NCBI GenBank assembly: GCA_013330825.1
Contig: DUHN01000024.1
Coordinates: 1 to 9,211, forward strand
DNA from: Candidatus Woesearchaeota archaeon
Lineage (GTDB): Archaea; Nanobdellota; Nanobdellia; Woesearchaeales; GW2011-AR4
Length of the DNA: 9,211 nucleotides
Direction of reading: 5' to 3'
Shown: positions 5,382-9,211 of the stretch, piece after piece
Layout of the letters: each line of letters starts with the position of its first letter
Position numbering within the stretch: the stretch's first letter is position 1
Program-made: the position numbers and the translations under genes
Notes under the pieces: model-generated
Seen by the model: only the letters and a program-made list of their open reading frames with translations
Told to the model about the DNA's origin: nothing
Databases searched by the model: none

Positions 5382-5912
5382 ATGTACGACGACAACATCA
5401 CGCATTACCGCAAGCACCAGCACACCATCACGCTGATCGTATCGAACGAGCCGGGCATGCTCGCGCGCGTCGCCGGGCTGTTCATGCGCAGGAACTTCAA
5501 CATCGAGGCGCTCACCGTCGCGCAGTCGACAAAGCCCGAGATATCGCGGATGACCATCTCCTTCAAGGGAGACGACAAGGTGTACGAGCAGCTGGCGAAG
5601 CAGCTCAACAAGGTGGTCAACATCGTCAAGGTCAGCGACCTGCCGCCTGACATCTCGATCATCAGGGAGCTCGCGCTCATCAAGATTCACACGAAAGGCC
5701 CGGAGGAGCAGAAGCAGCTCATGGCGTACTGCCAGGCCCACGAGGCGAAAGTCGCGCATGTGAACCGGGACGACATGACCGTGGAGATCGTGGGATCGCC
5801 GCACAAGATCGACTCGTTCCTGGAACTGGTGAAGCCCATGGGCATCAAGGAGCTTGCGCGGACAGGAGCCACCGGCCTTTTCCGCGGGAACACCGGCTTC
5901 GAGAAGCTCTGA
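5382..5912 (+). CDS. ilvN: acetolactate synthase, small regulatory subunit
   Basis: This is the regulatory partner of IlvB; in the family it raises catalytic activity and confers feedback inhibition by valine and related amino acids. The N-terminal ACT domain (about residues 14-88) includes the effector-binding segment NEPGMLARVAGLFMRRNFNI (22-41). The C-terminal small-subunit domain (about 95-170) begins RELALIKI and ends with the conserved GIKELARTGATGLFRG (154-169). At 176 aa it has the normal two-domain length. A GAGGG ribosome-binding site (5373-5377) overlapping the ilvB stop lies 4 nt before the ATG. The adjacent large subunit makes the assignment firm. The gene could equally be called ilvH; the naming is convention. 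Confidence 0.95.
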   Translation: MYDDNITHYRKHQHTITLIVSNEPGMLARVAGLFMRRNFNIEALTVAQSTKPEISRMTISFKGDDKVYEQLAKQLNKVVNIVKVSDLPPDISIIRELALIKIHTKGPEEQKQLMAYCQAHEAKVAHVNRDDMTVEIVGSPHKIDSFLELVKPMGIKELARTGATGLFRGNTGFEKL

Positions 5913-6068
5913 CAATAACGCATCAATCACACTCTCCAACGCGAGGGAGCCCAGGAGAAGAGGCAGCATCACAGTACGATACCGTAACGAGCGCGCCGAG
6001 CGGTGCGAGAGCGTCCCCCATGCCCTCATAGGCGGCCTTTGAGCCAAGAACACAGCCCAGGAAATGCA

Positions 6069-7472
6069 ATGGGAAAAGAAAACCTGTTCAACAAGGTCTG
6101 GAAGCTGCACACGGTGAAGGAGCTGCCAGACGGCCGCACCCAGCTCTTCATCGGGCTGCACCTCATCCACGAGGTCACCACCCCCCAGGCCTTCAGCATG
6201 CTGCGCGAGCGCAACCTCACGGTCGCGTATCCGGAGAGGACGTTTGCCACCGTGGACCACATCCTGCCCACGCACACCCTGAAGAGGCCGTTCATCGACG
6301 TCGAGGCGGAGGGCATGATCTCCGCGCTGGAGCACAACCTCCGGGGATCGGGCATCCGCTTCTTCGATCCTTCCTCTGGGAAGCAGGGCATCGTGCATGT
6401 CATCGGCCCTGAACTGGGGCTGACGCAGCCGGGCATGACCATCGCATGCGGGGACAGCCACACGAGCACCCATGGGGCGTTCGGCACCGTGGCCTTCGGC
6501 ATCGGGACGAGCCAGGTGCGCGACGTGCTCGCCACACAATGCCTGGCCATCCAGAAGCCGAAGGTGAGGAGGATAACGGTCACCGGCTCCCTGGGCAAGG
6601 GATGCTTCGCCAAGGACGTCATCCTTAACATCATCAGGACGCTGGGAGTGAAGGGGGGCATCGGCTATGCCTATGAGTATGCGGGCCCGGTCCTCGATCG
6701 GATGTCCATGGAAGAGCGGATGTCCATCTGCAACATGAGCATCGAAGGAGGAGCGCGGGCAGGATACGTGAATCCGGACGAGACCGCGTTCTCCTATCTC
6801 GAGGACCGGGAGTTCTCGCCCAAGGATGAAGAGTTCGCGCGCGCGGTGAGCTGGTGGAAAAGCATCGCCTCTGACCCCGATGCGGAATATGACGATGAAG
6901 TCACTCTCAACGGCTCTGCCATCTCCCCCATGGTGACCTGGGGCATCAACCCCGGCCAGTCCGTTCCGGTTGACGGCGCGTTCCCCAGGCTCGGCGAGCT
7001 TGCTGCGGAAGAGCGCAAGACAGCGGAGGAAGCGTATGCCCACACCGGATTCCATCCCGGAGAGCGGATCCGGGGCACGAAGATAGACGTCGCGTTCATC
7101 GGCTCGTGCACCAATGCGCGCATCTCGGACCTATGGGAAGCCGCGAAAATCGTGGAAGGCAGGCGCGTCGCCAAAGGGATAAAGGCATTGGTCGTCCCGG
7201 GCTCGCAGCAGGTCAAGCGCACGGCAGAGGAGGAAGGCCTCGACAAGATATTCATCGACGCGGGATTTGAGTGGAGAGGGGCGGGATGCTCGATGTGCCT
7301 TGGCATGAATCCCGACAAGCTCGTCGGCAGGCAAATCTGCGCCTCGTCCTCCAACCGGAACTTCAAGGGCAGGCAGGGCAGCGCCGCCGGCATCACGCTC
7401 CTGATGGGCCCTGCCATGGTGGCCGCGGCCGCGATAGAAGGCAAGGTGGCGGACGTGAGGGACTACCTATGA
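6069..7472 (+). CDS. leuC: 3-isopropylmalate dehydratase, large subunit
   Basis: With LeuD this aconitase-family enzyme isomerises 2- to 3-isopropylmalate using a [4Fe-4S] cluster. From ATG 6069 it is 467 aa. Three cluster cysteines are visible: Cys347 in IGSCTNAR and Cys407/Cys410 in [11 protein letters not shown]. Also present are [14 protein letters not shown] (127-139) and [11 protein letters not shown] (427-437). This length and these positions match the bacterial-type LeuC (about 466 aa) rather than the shorter archaeal LeuC/homoaconitase form (about 420 aa), which suggests acquisition from bacteria (inference). The start is chosen because conserved sequence begins at [11 protein letters not shown] and AGGAA lies about 5 nt upstream; an in-frame GTG at 6003 adds only non-conserved residues. 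A 156-nt gap separates it from ilvN, the only sizeable gap in the operon; no TATA box was seen there. Its stop overlaps leuD by 4 bp. Confidence 0.95.
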   Translation: MGKENLFNKVWKLHTVKELPDGRTQLFIGLHLIHEVTTPQAFSMLRERNLTVAYPERTFATVDHILPTHTLKRPFIDVEAEGMISALEHNLRGSGIRFFDPSSGKQGIVHVIGPELGLTQPGMTIACGDSHTSTHGAFGTVAFGIGTSQVRDVLATQCLAIQKPKVRRITVTGSLGKGCFAKDVILNIIRTLGVKGGIGYAYEYAGPVLDRMSMEERMSICNMSIEGGARAGYVNPDETAFSYLEDREFSPKDEEFARAVSWWKSIASDPDAEYDDEVTLNGSAISPMVTWGINPGQSVPVDGAFPRLGELAAEERKTAEEAYAHTGFHPGERIRGTKIDVAFIGSCTNARISDLWEAAKIVEGRRVAKGIKALVVPGSQQVKRTAEEEGLDKIFIDAGFEWRGAGCSMCLGMNPDKLVGRQICASSSNRNFKGRQGSAAGITLLMGPAMVAAAAIEGKVADVRDYL

Positions 7473-8122
7473 GGGAGGCTAGGAGGACCATAAGGACCAT
7501 GAGCGCTATCCAAAACCAAAATCCGGAAATCAGGGAAGTCCGGGGCAGGGCACTCCCGCTGCCGAGCAACGACATCGACACCGACCAGATCATCCCTGCA
7601 AGGTACCTCAAGGCAATCACCTTCGATGACCTCGGAAATCATGCGTTCCGCGACCAGCGCTTCGCCGCGGACGGCTCCCCGAAAGATCACCCCTTCAATG
7701 ACCAGAGATATGCGGGAGCGTCCATCCTGGTGGTGAACAAAAACTTCGGCTGCGGCTCCTCACGGGAGCATGCGCCCCAGTCGCTGCTGCGCTTCGGCAT
7801 CAGGGCCATCATCGGCGAGAGCTTCGCCGAGATCTTCGCGGACAACTGCACCACCATCGGCATGCCGACGGCAACTGCCTCCAAAGAGGACATCGAGAAC
7901 CTGATGTCCGTCATCAGGGAGAACCCCGCGCTCGATCTCGAGCTCGACATCGAGAACAACGAGGCGAGGTATCTTGATTTCTCCATCCCGGTCACGCAAA
8001 AGGAATCGGCACGCACGGTGCTCTCGCAGGGCACCTGGGACTCGGTCTCGCTGCTCCTCAAGAACAGGGAGAAGACGGACGAGACCGCACGGGCATTGCC
8101 TTACCTCAACCACTTCAGATAA
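7469..8122 (+). CDS. leuD: 3-isopropylmalate dehydratase, small subunit
   Basis: This is the swivelling small subunit that completes the LeuC active site. Key motifs are [14 protein letters not shown] (34-47, counted from ATG 7469) and [14 protein letters not shown] (93-106), the substrate-phosphate/carboxylate loop, then [11 protein letters not shown] (117-127). It is 217 aa from ATG 7469, close to the bacterial-type small subunit (about 200 aa). The start is uncertain. ATG 7469 forms an ATGA overlap with the leuC stop, as at leuA/ilvB. ATG 7499 (207 aa, starting MSAIQ) has AGGAGG at 7481-7486 upstream. The extra ten residues are basic and not conserved, so either is possible. It pairs with LeuC and is followed after 9 nt by leuB. 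Confidence 0.93.
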   Translation: MREARRTIRTMSAIQNQNPEIREVRGRALPLPSNDIDTDQIIPARYLKAITFDDLGNHAFRDQRFAADGSPKDHPFNDQRYAGASILVVNKNFGCGSSREHAPQSLLRFGIRAIIGESFAEIFADNCTTIGMPTATASKEDIENLMSVIRENPALDLELDIENNEARYLDFSIPVTQKESARTVLSQGTWDSVSLLLKNREKTDETARALPYLNHFR

Positions 8123-8131
8123 CTCACCCTC

Positions 8132-9202
8132 ATGGCAACTGACAACACCCATACCATCGCGGTCCTGCCAGGAGACGGCATAGGGCCCGAGATAATGGAC
8201 GCGGCGCTGCACGTCCTCGGCGCGGTCTCGAAGAAGCACGGCATGACGCTGAAGTACCTCCATGCGGACGTCGGGGGAGCCGCCTACGACAGGCACGGCA
8301 CCGCCCTCCCGGAGGAGACGCTCAAGGCGTGCGAGGCCGCGGACGCCATCCTCCTTGGAGCCGTCGGCGGCCCGAAATGGGACAGCCTGCCGGACGACCA
8401 AAAAGTGGAGCGGACTTCCCTCCTGCGCCTGAGAAAGCACTTCGACCTCTTCGCCAATTTCCGCCCGGCCGTGGTGTACCCGCAGCTGGCCAGCGCCTCA
8501 CCCCTAAAGCCATCCATCGTCGGCAGCGGCTTCGACATCCTCATCGTGCGGGAGCTGAGCAGCGACGCCTATTTCGGCAAGCGCACGCTCGGAGACGAGG
8601 AGGCGTCCGACATGATGACCTACCGGAAGCACGAGGCGGAGCGCGTGGCGAAGGTGGCATTCGAGGCGGCGCGAAAGCGCAAGAAGAAAGTCACCTGCGT
8701 CGACAAGGCGAACGTGCTCGCTTCGAGCATCCTGTTCCGGAGGTATGTCACGGAAGTCTCCAGGCAGTATCCCGATATCACCCTGGAATTCATGTATGTG
8801 GACAACGCGTCCATGCAGCTCATCAAGAATCCCCATAACTTCGACGTCATCGTGACCACGAACATGTTCGGCGACATCCTCAGCGATGAGGCGGCCATGC
8901 TCACCGGCAGCATCGGGCTGCTCGCCTCGGCGTCGCTCAACGGCAAGTCCTTCGGCATGTACGAGCCCGCGCACGGCAGCGCCCCCCGCATGGCGGGCAA
9001 GGGCATCGCGAACCCCGTCGCCCAGATCATGAGCGCGGCCATGATGTTCACCTATTCCTTCAGCAGGCCGGACATCCACGCGTCCATCGAGCGCGCGGTG
9101 ATGGCCGCCCTCGGCGAATGCAGGACGAAGGATGTCATGGAGCCGGGCAAGAGGGAAGTCTCGACGCAGGAGATGGGGAAGGCCATCGCCAGGCACGTTT
9201 GA
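8132..9202 (+). CDS. leuB: 3-isopropylmalate dehydrogenase, possibly NADP-dependent
   Basis: LeuB oxidatively decarboxylates 3-isopropylmalate to 2-ketoisocaproate. It belongs to the isocitrate/isopropylmalate dehydrogenase family; 356 aa is normal. It has LPGDGIGPE (12-20), substrate arginines in LLRLRK (R99/R101) and ANFRP (R111), R140, catalytic Y147 and K192 (CVDKANVL), and metal aspartates D224, D248 and D252 (YVDNASMQL; TNMFGDILSDEAAM). Two oddities appear. The usual RELTGGIYFG loop reads RELSSDAYFG (140-149). The cofactor motif reads HGSAPRMAGKGIANP (281-295), with Arg286-Met287 in place of the usual Asp-Ile. Asp there selects NAD by binding the adenosine ribose; NADP-dependent isocitrate dehydrogenase has Lys-Tyr there. 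NADP use is therefore predicted. Gene order still makes LeuB the best call over isocitrate or homoisocitrate dehydrogenase. No Shine-Dalgarno is seen in the 9-nt gap after leuD. The window ends 9 nt after the stop. Confidence 0.93.
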   Translation: MATDNTHTIAVLPGDGIGPEIMDAALHVLGAVSKKHGMTLKYLHADVGGAAYDRHGTALPEETLKACEAADAILLGAVGGPKWDSLPDDQKVERTSLLRLRKHFDLFANFRPAVVYPQLASASPLKPSIVGSGFDILIVRELSSDAYFGKRTLGDEEASDMMTYRKHEAERVAKVAFEAARKRKKKVTCVDKANVLASSILFRRYVTEVSRQYPDITLEFMYVDNASMQLIKNPHNFDVIVTTNMFGDILSDEAAMLTGSIGLLASASLNGKSFGMYEPAHGSAPRMAGKGIANPVAQIMSAAMMFTYSFSRPDIHASIERAVMAALGECRTKDVMEPGKREVSTQEMGKAIARHV

Positions 9203-9211
9203 CTCTCGTAG

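Noticed and set aside
3866..5401. 511-aa open frame on the minus strand opposite ilvB
   Set aside because: It is antisense to a clearly conserved AHAS gene and arises from GC-rich codon bias; its composition (His/Arg/Asp/Leu-rich, no motifs) is that of a shadow frame.
5325..7055. 576-aa open frame on the minus strand opposite ilvN and leuC
   Set aside because: It spans two conserved sense genes and a gap, has no recognisable domain, and shows the same shadow composition.
1..9211. CRISPR array, tRNA or rRNA genes
   Set aside because: No regularly spaced repeats, tRNA cloverleaf or rRNA-like sequence was recognised on either strand.

Overview
The window looks archaeal. Three promoters can be read directly: palindromic or A/T-rich TATA boxes on both strands. 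Two of them are centred 26-28 nt upstream of an ATG, the spacing expected for leaderless archaeal transcripts. No convincing bacterial -35/-10 pair was found. I cannot name the lineage. The right three quarters is GC-rich and uses many AGG arginine codons. The left part is visibly richer in A/T and carries short unrecognised genes, so it looks like accessory DNA beside a metabolic operon.

Left region (1-1706), minus strand: a 235-aa protein of unknown function (1014-307) has its own leaderless promoter. It is followed after 2 nt by a 61-aa protein with two predicted membrane segments (304-119). A separate 66-aa charged helical protein (1516-1316) has its own BRE/TATA promoter. Around them are palindromes of the type TTAATGT...ACATTAA followed by AACTT, and a branched inverted-repeat structure at 1587-1664.

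Junction (1707-1926): a 202-bp element with perfect 15-bp terminal inverted repeats and flanking 9-bp direct repeats has the anatomy of a MITE-like insertion. It stops 6 bp before the TATA box of the operon on its right.

Right region (1933-9202), plus strand: a leucine/branched-chain operon in the order leader peptide - leuA - ilvB - ilvN - leuC - leuD - leuB. AHAS (IlvB catalytic, IlvN regulatory) makes acetolactate for valine and leucine or acetohydroxybutyrate for isoleucine. LeuA, LeuCD and LeuB carry 2-ketoisovalerate to 2-ketoisocaproate. ilvC, ilvD and the transaminase are not in the window. leuA/ilvB and leuC/leuD overlap by 4 bp (ATGA).

The most interesting signal is the start of this transcript. 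The predicted start site falls on the ATG of a 23-codon ORF (1963-2034) in which 14 codons are Leu, Val or Ile, ending in six consecutive Leu codons and a stop. Two mutually exclusive hairpins follow before the leuA ATG at 2088. This is the layout of a bacterial BCAA attenuator leader, here behind an archaeal-type promoter. It is hidden if leuA is annotated from an upstream in-frame GTG. A second point of note is LeuB, which has Arg where NAD-dependent enzymes have the discriminating Asp, suggesting NADP use.
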